Assembly (NCBI RefSeq): GCF_003993795.1
Contig: NZ_RWKV01000016.1
Coordinates: 248,001 to 312,000 of the forward strand
Direction: 5' to 3'
Source of the DNA: Aquabacter cavernae
GTDB taxonomy: Bacteria > Pseudomonadota > Alphaproteobacteria > Rhizobiales > Xanthobacteraceae
Length of the DNA: 64,000 nucleotides
The position numbers and the translations under genes were made by a program. The notes under the pieces are model-generated. The model did no database searches. It was not told where the DNA came from and worked only from the letters and a program-made list of their open reading frames with translations. Every line of letters starts with the position of its first letter. Within the stretch, counting starts at the first letter, position 1. Positions 43,546 to 52,318 of this stretch are shown piece by piece.

Positions 43546-44345
43546 TGAAGACCCCCAGTTCCTGCCTCTATGCGGGCCATGTGATGCACCGCCGGGTGCG
43601 GCCCCGGCCCCACCGGCTCGCCTATCGCGTGCTGTCCCTGCTCATCGATCTCGACGCGGCGGACGCGCTTTCCGCCCGGCTGCGCCTGTTCTCCCACAAC
43701 CGCTTCAACCTCTTCGCCTTCCATGACCGCGACCATGGCGACGGCACGGGGCATGACCTGAAGGGGCAGGTGGAAGCCCATATGCGCGATGCCGGGATCA
43801 CGCCGGACGGCGGGCCCATCCTGCTCCTGTGCATGCCGCGCATGCTCGGCTTCACCTTCAATCCGCTCAGCATCTATTTCTGCCACGACCGCGGCGGCGC
43901 GCTGGTGGCGACCCTCTATGAGGTGAGCAACACGTTCGGGGAGCGCCATTCCTATCTCATGCGCGCGGAGGTGGAAGGCGACGCGCCGGTGCGCCAGAGC
44001 GCGCCCAAGCGCTTCTTCGTCTCGCCCTTCCTGGGCATGGGCTTTACCTATGGCTTCCGCCTCAAGCCGCCCGGCGAGCGCTATCTCCTCTCCATCACGG
44101 TCAGCGACGAGCGGGGCGCGGTGCTCACCGCCGTGCATTCGGCCGAGCGCCGGGTCATTTCGGACGGCGCGCTGGCGCGCGCATTCCTGTCATTCCCCAT
44201 GGTGACGCTGAAAGTCGTCGCGGGTATTTATTGGGAAGCCGTGAAGATCTGGGTGAAGGGCATGCCGCTTTACCGAAAGCCCCTTCCCCCGGCCGACCCG
44301 GTGACCGTTGCGCCCCCGCAAGGACCGCCGCGCCATGTCTATTGA
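43545..44345 (+). CDS. DUF1365 domain-containing protein
   Basis: A 266-residue protein of the DUF1365 family, with blocks 'SCLYAGHVMHRRVRPRPHRL', 'LGFTFNPLSIYFCHDRGG' and 'SPFLGMGFTYGFRLKPPGER'. DUF1365 genes are almost always between a flavin amine oxidase and a cyclopropane-fatty-acid synthase; the reaction is unassigned, although the linked trio is implicated in methyl/cyclopropane/furan fatty acid chemistry. The ATG shares one base with the preceding stop (TGATG), so translation is coupled. Confidence 0.9.
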   Translation: MKTPSSCLYAGHVMHRRVRPRPHRLAYRVLSLLIDLDAADALSARLRLFSHNRFNLFAFHDRDHGDGTGHDLKGQVEAHMRDAGITPDGGPILLLCMPRMLGFTFNPLSIYFCHDRGGALVATLYEVSNTFGERHSYLMRAEVEGDAPVRQSAPKRFFVSPFLGMGFTYGFRLKPPGERYLLSITVSDERGAVLTAVHSAERRVISDGALARAFLSFPMVTLKVVAGIYWEAVKIWVKGMPLYRKPLPPADPVTVAPPQGPPRHVY

Positions 44346-45552
44346 GCGTTCGTCGCCCCACCCGGCCTCGCTCCTCCACCGGACAGGCCTTCCCCGCATC
44401 GCCGCCACGGCCCTGCGCCGTCTCCTGTCGCCGCTGCCCTGCGGCCAGGTTCAGGTGATCTTTCCCGATGGAACCCGGCTGGACCATAAGGGCCCCCTGC
44501 CCGGCCCCACCGCTCATGTGCAGGTGCATCGCTGGCGCGCCGTGCGGCGGCTGGTGACGGGCGGCGATATCGGCTTTGCCGAAGCCTTCGCGGCCGGCGA
44601 CTGGTCCACGCCCGATCTGCCCGCCGTGCTGGAGTTCGGCGCCGTGAACGCCCTCCATCTGGAGCGGCTGGTGGCGGGCTCGGCGCCCGCCCGGCTGTGG
44701 AACCGCCTGCGGCACGGGCTTCGGATGAATTCCAAGGCGGGCAGCCGGCGCAACATCACCTTCCATTACGACCTCGGCAACGCCTTCTACCGGCTCTGGC
44801 TGGATGCCAGCATGAGCTATTCGTCCGCGCTCTATGCCCGGCCGGACATGAGCCTGGAGGAGGCCCAGCAGGCCAAGATCACCCGCGTGGGCGAGCTTCT
44901 GAACCTGCGCGGGGGCGAAAGCGTGCTGGAGATCGGCGCGGGCTGGGGGGCGCTCGCCACCCATCTCGCCGGGCGCGGCGCCCATGTGACCGGGCTCACC
45001 TTGTCCCATGAGCAACTGGCCCATGCGGCGGCCCTGCCCGCCCCGCAGCGCGGCAGCATGGCCTTCCGCCTGGAGGATTACCGGGACACGGGCGGCAGCT
45101 TCGACCGCATCGTCTCCATCGAGATGCTGGAAGCGGTGGGTGAGCGCTATTGGCCGCGTTATTTCCAGGCGCTGCGGGAGCGCCTGAATCCGGGCGGCCT
45201 CGCGGTGCTACAGGTCATCACCATCGCCGAGGAGCGGTTCGAGAGCTATCGCCGCAGCGCCGACTTCATCCAGCGCTACATCTTCCCGGGCGGCATGCTG
45301 CTGACGCCCACCATCATCGCCCGCGAGGCGGAAAAGGCCGGGCTCGTCCCCGCCGCCAGCGAGACCTTCGGGCAGAGCTATGCCCGCACCCTGGCGGACT
45401 GGCGCCGCCGCTTCCTCGACCAGACCGAGGCCCTGGAGCAGATGGGCTTCGACCGCACCTTCCGGCGCATCTGGGACTATTACCTCGCGTATTGCGAGGC
45501 GGGCTTCCGCTGCGGCGCCATCAATGTGGGCCTCTACACGCTCAAAGGCTGA
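44335..45552 (+). CDS. cfa: cyclopropane-fatty-acyl-phospholipid synthase family methyltransferase
   Basis: A 405-residue SAM-dependent enzyme that adds a methylene or methyl group to the double bond of membrane acyl chains. SAM motif I is 'VLEIGAGWGALATHLAGRG' (about 199-217). Cfa-type blocks include 'ITFHYDLGNAFYRLWLDASM', 'MSYSSALYARPDMSLEEAQ', 'IVSIEMLEAVGERYWPRYF' and 'DFIQRYIFPGGML'. The start at 44335 overlaps the DUF1365 end by 11 bases. The position in the ChrR-RpoE regulon points to membrane protection from singlet oxygen. Confidence 0.93.
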   Translation: MSIERSSPHPASLLHRTGLPRIAATALRRLLSPLPCGQVQVIFPDGTRLDHKGPLPGPTAHVQVHRWRAVRRLVTGGDIGFAEAFAAGDWSTPDLPAVLEFGAVNALHLERLVAGSAPARLWNRLRHGLRMNSKAGSRRNITFHYDLGNAFYRLWLDASMSYSSALYARPDMSLEEAQQAKITRVGELLNLRGGESVLEIGAGWGALATHLAGRGAHVTGLTLSHEQLAHAAALPAPQRGSMAFRLEDYRDTGGSFDRIVSIEMLEAVGERYWPRYFQALRERLNPGGLAVLQVITIAEERFESYRRSADFIQRYIFPGGMLLTPTIIAREAEKAGLVPAASETFGQSYARTLADWRRRFLDQTEALEQMGFDRTFRRIWDYYLAYCEAGFRCGAINVGLYTLKG

Positions 45553-45597
45553 GATAGATGGGCAGTTTGGCGATGGGGAGGGCCTTTTAAGGCGTCA

Positions 45598-45628
45598 CGT
45601 CATGGCCGGGTTTGTCCCGGCCATGACG
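45598..45628. repeat. REP-like palindrome, 13-bp stem
   Basis: CGTCATGGCCGGG-TTTGT-CCCGGCCATGACG, a perfect inverted repeat. This sequence type (GGCCGGG-TTTGT-CCCGGCC with flanking CGTCATG) resembles one I recall scattered between genes in Bradyrhizobium/Rhodopseudomonas/Xanthobacter relatives. It follows the cfa stop by 45 bases and could also end that transcript. Confidence 0.8.
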
Positions 45629-45792
45629 ACCCTCGGAAGCTGAAGCCGCCCATCGATCCGAATGTCGATCCGTTCCAAGCTGAAGCTACGTCCTTTCGCG
45701 GGGTTTTGCGGTGCGGCCGGGTTCGTATATCCTGGCGAGCTACAGCCTTCATCGCCCGCGCGGGGGCGGGAGGCCCCCATTCGAGACGGCGT

Positions 45793-46788
45793 ATGACAGT
45801 TTCCACCCCTCCGGGCGACGCGACGGACCAGGCCTCCAGCGAACTCCTCGACCTCTGCCGCGAGGCGATGCGCGAGGAAGCCAATGCCATGACCACCTAT
45901 GCGGCGGCCATGGGACAGGAATTCCTGGACGCGCTGCGCATCATGCAGGATGCGAGCGACCCGGTGGTGGTCGCCGGCATCGGCAAGTCCGGCCACATCG
46001 CCCGCAAGATCGCCGCCACCTTCCTCTCCATCGGCCGCCCGGCCGTGTTCCTGCACGCGGCGGAAGCCAGCCACGGCGATCTCGGCCTCGTGGGCCGCAA
46101 CAGCGCGGTTCTGCTGCTCTCCAATTCCGGCGAGACCGCCGAACTGTCCGACCTCATCAGCTATTGCGAAGCCCATGACGTGCCCATGGTGGCCATCACG
46201 CGCTCGCGCGAGAGCACGCTGGGCCGCCGCGCCCAGGTGACGCTGGCTTATGGCGCGGTGAAGGAAGTGTGCCCCAACGGCCTCGCCCCCACCACCTCCA
46301 CCACCCTCATGCTCGCCATCGGCGACGCTCTGGCGGTGGGCCTCACCAGCCTCTTGGGCACCACCGCCGCCGACTTCCGCCGCTACCATCCCGGCGGCAA
46401 GCTGGGCGCCCGCCTGCTGCGCGCCCGCGACCTCATGCACCATGGCGACATGCTGCCTTTGGTGAAGCCCGACACCCCCATGCAGGAAGTGGTCATCACC
46501 ATGTCCTCCAAGGGGTTCGGCGTGGCGCTGGTGATGGACAACGGCGAAGTGGTCGGCATCATCACCGACGGCGACATGCGGCGGAACATCAACCGCCTGT
46601 GGCGTGCCCAGGCCGGGGACATCATTCTCGGCAAGCCCATGGCCATCAGCCCCGACATGCTGGCGGGCGACGCCTTGGCCACCATGAGCTCCCAGCGCAT
46701 CACCTGCCTCGTGGTGGAAGACGAGCGCGGCCGCCTCCAGGGCCTCCTGCGCCTCCACGACTGCGTCCGCGCCGGCGTGGCGGGCTGA
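45793..46788 (+). CDS. kdsD: D-arabinose-5-phosphate isomerase (KpsF/GutQ family)
   Basis: A 331-residue isomerase making arabinose-5-phosphate, the precursor of KDO in lipopolysaccharide. The SIS domain spans about 40-200, with 'VVVAGIGKSGHIARKIAATF' and 'VLLLSNSGETAELSDLI'. Two CBS domains follow ('ARDLMHHGDMLPLVKPDTPM' to the C-terminus). The start MTVSTPPG at 45793 is preferred; homologues begin just before the first SIS helix. No other KDO genes are nearby. Confidence 0.93.
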   Translation: MTVSTPPGDATDQASSELLDLCREAMREEANAMTTYAAAMGQEFLDALRIMQDASDPVVVAGIGKSGHIARKIAATFLSIGRPAVFLHAAEASHGDLGLVGRNSAVLLLSNSGETAELSDLISYCEAHDVPMVAITRSRESTLGRRAQVTLAYGAVKEVCPNGLAPTTSTTLMLAIGDALAVGLTSLLGTTAADFRRYHPGGKLGARLLRARDLMHHGDMLPLVKPDTPMQEVVITMSSKGFGVALVMDNGEVVGIITDGDMRRNINRLWRAQAGDIILGKPMAISPDMLAGDALATMSSQRITCLVVEDERGRLQGLLRLHDCVRAGVAG

Positions 46789-46796
46789 GAGACCAA

Positions 46797-46823
46797 CCCT
46801 CCCGCGCGACCCGCACGGGAGGG
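46797..46823 (+). terminator. hairpin after kdsD
   Basis: CCCTCCCG/CGGGAGGG with an 11-base loop, 9 bases after the kdsD stop. No U-run, so termination strength is unclear. Confidence 0.45.
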
Positions 46824-46860
46824 AATAACGCGCATCCGCGCGGCAGTGATGGAGGACGGA

Positions 46861-47286
46861 ATGGCATCATCCGATTCCAAGCCCCCGCAGCCACCCGCGC
46901 GCAAACCACGCGCCTCAAAGCCACGCGCAACCACGCCGGGCACGCAAGGCGCCCGTAGCCGCGCGAGCCAGAAGGCCGCTCCGGCAGGCCCTTCCGTCAG
47001 CGCTCCCGCGGTGCTCGCGGATCCGGCCGACGCCGGGCCGACCTCCCGCCCCGCCGCGAAAAAAGCCAAGCTCGCCAAGCTCAAAAAGTCCGCCAAGGTC
47101 CCCGCAGGCGCCGTGGGGGCGGCGGCCGTGGGGACCACGGCGGTGGGCAGCCTCGTGCTCGGCGCGTTCGCGGTGGGCGCCATCGCCGTCGGCGCCCTGG
47201 CCATCGGGCGGCTCGCCATCGGCCGGGCGCGGATCCGCCGGCTGGAGATCGACGAACTGATCATCCACCGCCGAAGCGGCGGCTGA
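46861..47286 (+). CDS. basic-tailed pentad-repeat protein of unknown function
   Basis: A 141-residue protein. Residues 1-82 are Lys/Arg/Ala/Pro-rich with histone-H1-like segments ('ARKPRASKPRATTPG', 'PAAKKAKLAKLKKSAK'). Residues 87-136 are ten uninterrupted five-residue units of the form x-x-(A/V)-(V/I/L)-G: AAAVG, TTAVG, SLVLG, AFAVG, AIAVG, ALAIG, RLAIG, RARIR, RLEID, ELIIH. The final units lose Gly and become charged. The pattern resembles pentapeptide-repeat beta-helices, but the repeats are too hydrophobic to exclude a membrane segment. The ATG at 46861 follows GGAGGACGGA. No family recognised. Confidence 0.7.
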   Translation: MASSDSKPPQPPARKPRASKPRATTPGTQGARSRASQKAAPAGPSVSAPAVLADPADAGPTSRPAAKKAKLAKLKKSAKVPAGAVGAAAVGTTAVGSLVLGAFAVGAIAVGALAIGRLAIGRARIRRLEIDELIIHRRSGG

Positions 47287-47317
47287 TCCGCAGCTCGCAG
47301 GTTCCGGGGTTACCGCG

Positions 47318-49858
47318 TCACAAATGCCTGAGCACCCGCACCGGGGGGACGCTCAGTGCGCGCCAGGTGCCCAGCAGGCCGAAGCCCAGCGTGAAGGCGA
47401 GCGCCACCGCCACCGCCCCGAAGGCCGCCAGCGGGGAGAAGGTGAAGCCGATATTCATCACCCGCGTCACCACCACATAGGCCGCGATGGTGCCCGCGCC
47501 GATGGCGAACACCGCCGTGGCGAGGCCGAGGCCCGCATATTCCAGGCCATAGGCCCCCACCAGGCGCGGGCGCGTGGCGCCCAGCGTCTTGAGGATGACT
47601 GCGTCATAGACCCGGTGCTGATGCCCCGCCGCCAGCGCGCCCGCCAGAACCAGGATGGAGGTGGCGAGGGTGACGAGGCTGGCGATGCGGATGCCCAAGG
47701 CGAGGTCGGCGACGATCTTGTTGGCCTGCTCCAAAGCTTCCTTCACGCGGATGGTGGTGACGGCGGGATAGGTGGCGGCCATGGCTTTCAGCAGGTCCAC
47801 CTCCGCCGCCGGGTCGCCCCCGTCGGGATAGGTGAGAGTGGCGAGCGCGGTGTGGGGGGCGCCCGCGAAGGTGGCGGGCGAGAACACCATGACGAAATTG
47901 ATGCCCAGCCGCTCCCAGGTCACCTCGCGCAGATTGGCGATGCGGGCGGTCATCTCGCGGCCGAGCACGTTCACCGTCACCGTGTCGCCGATCTTCAGGC
48001 CCAGCCCCTCGGCCAGCTTCTTCTCGAAGGACACGAGGGAGCGGGTCTCGTCGGGGGCCCACCAGTCTCCTTCCACCAAGGTGGATCCTTCGGGCACGTC
48101 CTTCGCGAAGGAAATGCCCCGGTCGCTCTGCAGCACCCAGGCCGCCTCGGCCGAGGGCTTGGCCTGTTCCACGGGCGTGCCGTTGAGATCGACGATGCGC
48201 CCGCGCAGCATGGGCACGGACTGGTAGCGCGCGCCCGGCGCGCGCTCCGCCAGGAAGGCGGAGAAGTCTGCCTCGTCGGCGCTCGGCACGTCCACGAAGA
48301 AGAAGCTGGGCGCCCGCTCCGCCAGGGAGCCGCCGATCTCGTCGGTGAGGCTGCGGTCGATGAGCGCGATGGCGGTGAGCAGCGACAGGCCGAGGCCAAG
48401 CGAGAGCACCACGGTAGGCGTCAGGGCGCCGGGCCGGTGGACGTTGGCCAAGGCGAGCCGCGCCATGGTGGCGCGCGGGCGGGGCAGCCGCCGGGCGATG
48501 GCCATGAGCAGCAGCGCCACGCCGCGCAGCAGGATGAACACGCCCGCCGCCGCCGCGAGGAAGATGGCGGCCGCCCGCTTGTCCTCGGCGGTGACGATGG
48601 CGAGCGCCCCGAGCCCGGCCACCGCCAGCGCGCACAGGCCGAGATAGAGGAGCGGCGGGCGCCGCCGTCCCTCGCCCAGCGCATCCCGGAACAGGCGGGA
48701 GACCGGCGCCTCCTGCGCCTGCGCCAGGGGCCAGAGGGTGAAGGCCAGGGTCACCAGCGCGCCATAGAGCGCCGCCATGGCCAAGGAGAAGGGACTAAGC
48801 TCGGGCGAGAGCGGGAAGGGAATGAGGTGCCCCGCCACCCAGGCCACGAGGAAGGGCAGCGCCGCGCCCAGCACCAGCCCGGCGCCGATGCCCAGCGCCG
48901 CCAGCAGCGCCACCTGCACCAGATAGGTGCCGAAAATGGTTCCGCGCCGCGCCCCCAGCGCCTTCAGGGTGGCGATGGTCTCGCGCTTGGCGGCCAGATG
49001 GCTGGACACCGCATTGGCGACGCCCACGCCGCCCACCAGCAGGGCCGTGAGGCCCACCAGGGTCAGATATTGCGCGATGCGCCGCACATTGCGCTCAAGC
49101 TGGGGCGAGGCCCCGTCGCGGGTGCGCACCTCGAAGCCCGCGCCCGGCGCCTCCGCGCGCACCTTGTCCACGAAGGCCGCAAGGGCGGTGTCGCTGCCGT
49201 CCGTGAGCTTCACGCGGTAGATCCAGCGCACGAGGCTGCCCGGCTGGATGAGGCCGGTCTGGGGCAGCGCATCCAGCCCCACCATGAGGCGCGGACCGAA
49301 GCCGACGCCGGCGGACAGACGGTCCGGCTCGGAGGCGATCACGCCGCGCAGCACCAAAGTGGCATCGCCCACCTGGATGCGGTCGCCCACCTTCACGTTC
49401 AGGCGGGCGAGAAAGGTCTCGTCGCCCAGCGCCCCATAGGCGCCGTCCCGCTGGCCCAGCAAATCGGCGAGCGGAGCGGGCGGCGCCGTTTCCAGCGCGC
49501 CCACCAGGGGATAGGTGCCCGGCTCCACCGCCTTCAGCTCCACCAGGGTGGCATCGCCCGAGGGCGCGCGCGCCATGGCCCGCAGGGTGGCGACGCGCGC
49601 CACCTCGCCGCCGCCGGCCAGGGCCTCCTGCTCCTGCGGCGTCGCCTCGCGCTGGATGAGGGCGAAGGCCGCATCCCCGCCGAGAATGGAACGCCCTTCC
49701 CGCGCGAGGCCCTCCGTGAGGGCACGCGCGAAGGAGCCGACACCCGAAATGGCCATGACGCCCAAAGCGAGGCAGGCGAGGAAGACGAAGAAGCCGCGAC
49801 GGGCGCCGCGCAGCTCGCGCAGGGCGAAGCGGATGGAGGGAGGCAGGGTAGCGCTCAT
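47318..49858 (-). CDS. ybbP: FtsX-like ABC transporter permease (YbbP family)
   Basis: An 846-residue inner-membrane permease with a MacB/FtsX-type layout. An N-terminal helix (about 24-45) is followed by a large periplasmic domain (about 45-255) and FtsX block 1 ('TALLVGGVGVANAVSSHLAA'), then further helices. A second periplasmic region and FtsX block 2 (about 740-840) complete the fold. These permeases extract or move lipid-linked substrates without spanning transport. It overlaps its ATPase gene by 4 bases (ATGA). Confidence 0.9.
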   Translation of the reverse strand: MSATLPPSIRFALRELRGARRGFFVFLACLALGVMAISGVGSFARALTEGLAREGRSILGGDAAFALIQREATPQEQEALAGGGEVARVATLRAMARAPSGDATLVELKAVEPGTYPLVGALETAPPAPLADLLGQRDGAYGALGDETFLARLNVKVGDRIQVGDATLVLRGVIASEPDRLSAGVGFGPRLMVGLDALPQTGLIQPGSLVRWIYRVKLTDGSDTALAAFVDKVRAEAPGAGFEVRTRDGASPQLERNVRRIAQYLTLVGLTALLVGGVGVANAVSSHLAAKRETIATLKALGARRGTIFGTYLVQVALLAALGIGAGLVLGAALPFLVAWVAGHLIPFPLSPELSPFSLAMAALYGALVTLAFTLWPLAQAQEAPVSRLFRDALGEGRRRPPLLYLGLCALAVAGLGALAIVTAEDKRAAAIFLAAAAGVFILLRGVALLLMAIARRLPRPRATMARLALANVHRPGALTPTVVLSLGLGLSLLTAIALIDRSLTDEIGGSLAERAPSFFFVDVPSADEADFSAFLAERAPGARYQSVPMLRGRIVDLNGTPVEQAKPSAEAAWVLQSDRGISFAKDVPEGSTLVEGDWWAPDETRSLVSFEKKLAEGLGLKIGDTVTVNVLGREMTARIANLREVTWERLGINFVMVFSPATFAGAPHTALATLTYPDGGDPAAEVDLLKAMAATYPAVTTIRVKEALEQANKIVADLALGIRIASLVTLATSILVLAGALAAGHQHRVYDAVILKTLGATRPRLVGAYGLEYAGLGLATAVFAIGAGTIAAYVVVTRVMNIGFTFSPLAAFGAVAVALAFTLGFGLLGTWRALSVPPVRVLRHL

Positions 49859-50565
49859 GAGAGGAGCGTCGCCCGGGCTTCGTCGGCCTCGATGAGGCCG
49901 GAGCGCAGCCGCACCACGCGCCCGCAGCGCGCCGCCAGCACGGGATCATGGGTAACGAGAACGAGGGTGGTGCCCCGCGCCCGGTGGGCGTCGAACAGGA
50001 GATCCATGATGTGACGGCCCGTGGCCTCGTCCAGATTGCCCGTGGGCTCGTCCGCCACCAGAATGTCGGGCTGGGGGGCCAGGGCGCGGGCCACCGCCAC
50101 GCGCTGCTGCTCGCCGCCGGACAATTGGGACGGATAGTGCCGCATGCGGGCGCCGAGGCCCACGGCCTCCAGTTCCGCCGCCGCGCGGGCAAAGGCGTCC
50201 GGCCGCCCCGCCAGTTCCAGGGGCACCGCCACATTCTCGATGGCGGTCATGGTGGGGATGAGGTGGAAGGATTGGAAGACGATCCCCACATGGGCACCAC
50301 GGAAGCGCGCCAGCGCATCCTCGTTGAGCCCGGACAATTCCGCCCCGGCCACCTTCACCGAGCCCCGGTCGGCCCGTTCCAGGCCCGCCATCACCATGAG
50401 GAGCGTGGACTTGCCCGAACCCGACGGCCCGATGAGCCCCACTGTTTCGCCAGAAGCGATGGATAGAGACAGGGACTTGAGCACATGCACCCGCGCCGCG
50501 CCGGCGCCGAGGGACAGGTCCACGTCGGAGAGAGAGATGACGGGCGGAACGGTGAGGACATTCAT
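49855..50565 (-). CDS. ybbA: ABC transporter ATP-binding protein (YbbA/LolD type)
   Basis: A 236-residue MacB/LolD-family ATPase. Walker A '[19 protein letters not shown]', the Q-loop '[18 protein letters not shown]' (diagnostic of this subfamily), signature '[17 protein letters not shown]' and Walker B '[16 protein letters not shown]' are all present. The start at 50565 ([11 protein letters not shown]) is preferred to a longer frame. It is divergent from tesA with an 82-bp shared promoter region. In E. coli the orthologous trio tesA-ybbA-ybbP has the same divergent layout. Confidence 0.94.
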   Translation of the reverse strand: MNVLTVPPVISLSDVDLSLGAGAARVHVLKSLSLSIASGETVGLIGPSGSGKSTLLMVMAGLERADRGSVKVAGAELSGLNEDALARFRGAHVGIVFQSFHLIPTMTAIENVAVPLELAGRPDAFARAAAELEAVGLGARMRHYPSQLSGGEQQRVAVARALAPQPDILVADEPTGNLDEATGRHIMDLLFDAHRARGTTLVLVTHDPVLAARCGRVVRLRSGLIEADEARATLLS

Positions 50566-50647
50566 GCGGTGGGGCACTCGGATGGGGGACGGGCTTCGAT
50601 ATTGCGCCGCCGAAATTACGGCATTGGTGCCATATGGGGCGGCCCGC

Positions 50648-51301
50648 ATGTGCTGCAAAGCCCTGGTCCTTGCCCTCACAGTGGTCACGATCCTGTCATC
50701 TGCCGTCCAGGCCGCCCCGCTCAAGGTGGTTGCGCTGGGCGACAGCCTGACGGCGGGCCTCGGCCTGTCGCGGGCGGACAGCTTCGCGGCGAAGCTGGAA
50801 GCCGCCCTGAAGGCCAAGGGCTATGACGTCACCATCGTGAATGCCGGCGTCTCCGGCGACACCACCGGCGCGGGCCTCGCCCGGCTGGACTGGAGCGTGC
50901 CGCAGCATACCGACGCGGTGATCGTGGAACTGGGCGCCAACGACATGCTGCGCGGCCTCTCCCCGGACATTGCGCGCGGCAACCTCACGGAGATCCTGAC
51001 CCGGCTGAAGGCGCGGCACATCCCCGTGCTGCTCACGGGCATGCGCGCGGCGCCCAATCTCGGGGCGGACTATCGCCGCAGCTTCGACGCCATCTATCCG
51101 GACCTCGCCGCCAAGTTCGAGGTGCCGCTCTATCCCTTCTTCCTGGAGGGCGTGGCGGGCGACCGGGTGCTCAACCAGAAGGACGGCATCCACCCCACCG
51201 CCGAGGGCGTGGACCGCATCGTCGCCGCCATCCTCCCCTCGGCGGAAGCGCTGGTGCGCGACGCGCAGGCCCGCAAGGCGAAGGCGCCCGCCGCTCAGTA
51301 G
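50648..51301 (+). CDS. tesA: multifunctional acyl-CoA thioesterase/lysophospholipase L1, GDSL family
   Basis: A 217-residue periplasmic SGNH hydrolase with a signal peptide (about 1-22, cleavage near 'VQA-AP'). Block I 'VVALGDSLTAGLGL' has Ser33 as the nucleophile. Block III is 'VIVELGANDMLRGLSP' and block V 'DGIHPTAEGVDRI' supplies the Asp-His pair, so unlike the DUF459 protein at 3746 this enzyme is catalytically complete. It hydrolyses acyl thioesters and lysophospholipids in E. coli. The stop overlaps the convergent outer-membrane-like gene by 7 bases. Confidence 0.94.
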   Translation: MCCKALVLALTVVTILSSAVQAAPLKVVALGDSLTAGLGLSRADSFAAKLEAALKAKGYDVTIVNAGVSGDTTGAGLARLDWSVPQHTDAVIVELGANDMLRGLSPDIARGNLTEILTRLKARHIPVLLTGMRAAPNLGADYRRSFDAIYPDLAAKFEVPLYPFFLEGVAGDRVLNQKDGIHPTAEGVDRIVAAILPSAEALVRDAQARKAKAPAAQ

Positions 51302-52128
51302 CGAATGAGAACCGCGCCGACGATGCCGGTCTCCTGGATGGCGTTGCGGGCGTACCATGTGGTCACGCCCGCCAGCATGAAGGACAGGTGCGCGGTGGCG
51401 TCATACATGCCGCCCATCTGCAGCTTGTAATAGGCGTAGGAGACATCGAAGACGGGCCCCTGCCCCGCCCCTTCCGAGACCACGTTGAAGGACTGGGCGA
51501 GCAGCAGCCATTGGGGCGCCACCCGCAGGCCGAGCGTGGCGTCGAGGCGGAACTCGTCCGGCGGCGCGCCCTCCCGCAGGCGCTGGGCCGCCTCCAGGTC
51601 CACGAAGGCGGGCAGCCCGAACAGGACGAAGGACAGGCCCGCCATGAGCCGCAGGTCGATCTCGCCGTCCGCATAGCCGAGGGCGGCGATCCCCTCGGAC
51701 GGCCTGGCGCCGGGAATGCGCAGCACGCCTTGGGCCGAGACCACCCAGCCTTCGCCATGGGCAAGGCGCACCCGCGCCCCGAGATCGGTATAGCCGAAGC
51801 CGGCATAGCGGGCCGGAGCGGCATCGAGGGCGCCGGGCGTGCCTGCCCCCATCTGGATCTGCAGGAGTTCGGGCGCGGCCAGCAAGGTCAGCCAGTCGGT
51901 GGCGCCATATTCGAGGAACAGCTGGGTGCTGACCTTGTCGTAGGTCCGGCTGTCGAACAGCGACCCGTTGCCGTCGAACGCCTTGGAGGACCATGTGGCG
52001 GTGGTCTGGAAGAAGGCGGAGCCGTCGAATTCCTTCTGCGTCCACGCGCCGGCGAAAGCGGGAGCGGCGACGCACAGACCCAGCACGACGCGCAGCATGC
52101 AGCCGCCCGCCCCGACAACCCGCCCCAT
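51295..52128 (-). CDS. outer-membrane beta-barrel-like exported protein
   Basis: A 277-residue protein with an N-terminal signal peptide from MGRVVGAGG through 'GLCVAAPAFAGAW'. The rest alternates short amphipathic strands ending in aromatic residues ('QLFLEYGATDWLTLLAAPEL', 'YAGFGYTDLGARVRLAHGEG', 'FRLDATLGLRVAPQWLLLAQ', 'ISVAYYK'-type segments), typical of a small outer-membrane porin or transporter ('MetA-pathway'/COG4313-like). No precise family is claimed. The ATG at 52128 is chosen to open directly on the signal peptide. Confidence 0.7.
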   Translation of the reverse strand: MGRVVGAGGCMLRVVLGLCVAAPAFAGAWTQKEFDGSAFFQTTATWSSKAFDGNGSLFDSRTYDKVSTQLFLEYGATDWLTLLAAPELLQIQMGAGTPGALDAAPARYAGFGYTDLGARVRLAHGEGWVVSAQGVLRIPGARPSEGIAALGYADGEIDLRLMAGLSFVLFGLPAFVDLEAAQRLREGAPPDEFRLDATLGLRVAPQWLLLAQSFNVVSEGAGQGPVFDVSYAYYKLQMGGMYDATAHLSFMLAGVTTWYARNAIQETGIVGAVLIRY

Positions 52129-52318
52129 CTCACAAACCTGCCCTGACGGGCACAACCTGAACATGCCGAACCGCGCGCGTCCAGCCTCGCCGGAACACAT
52201 GACCTTACGGAAATTTCATCGCATTCGCCTTGCCCGTTCTCGCGGAAATCCCCATATTGTGCGGAACCGAGACTGGACGGGACTCTACCCAGGCCGCTCG
52301 GGGGAATGGAGAGAGACG

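Noticed and set aside
47324-50014. An 896-codon plus-strand frame opposite the ABC permease and ATPase
   Set aside because: Arg/Gln/His-rich shadow of the permease gene with no recognisable domain.
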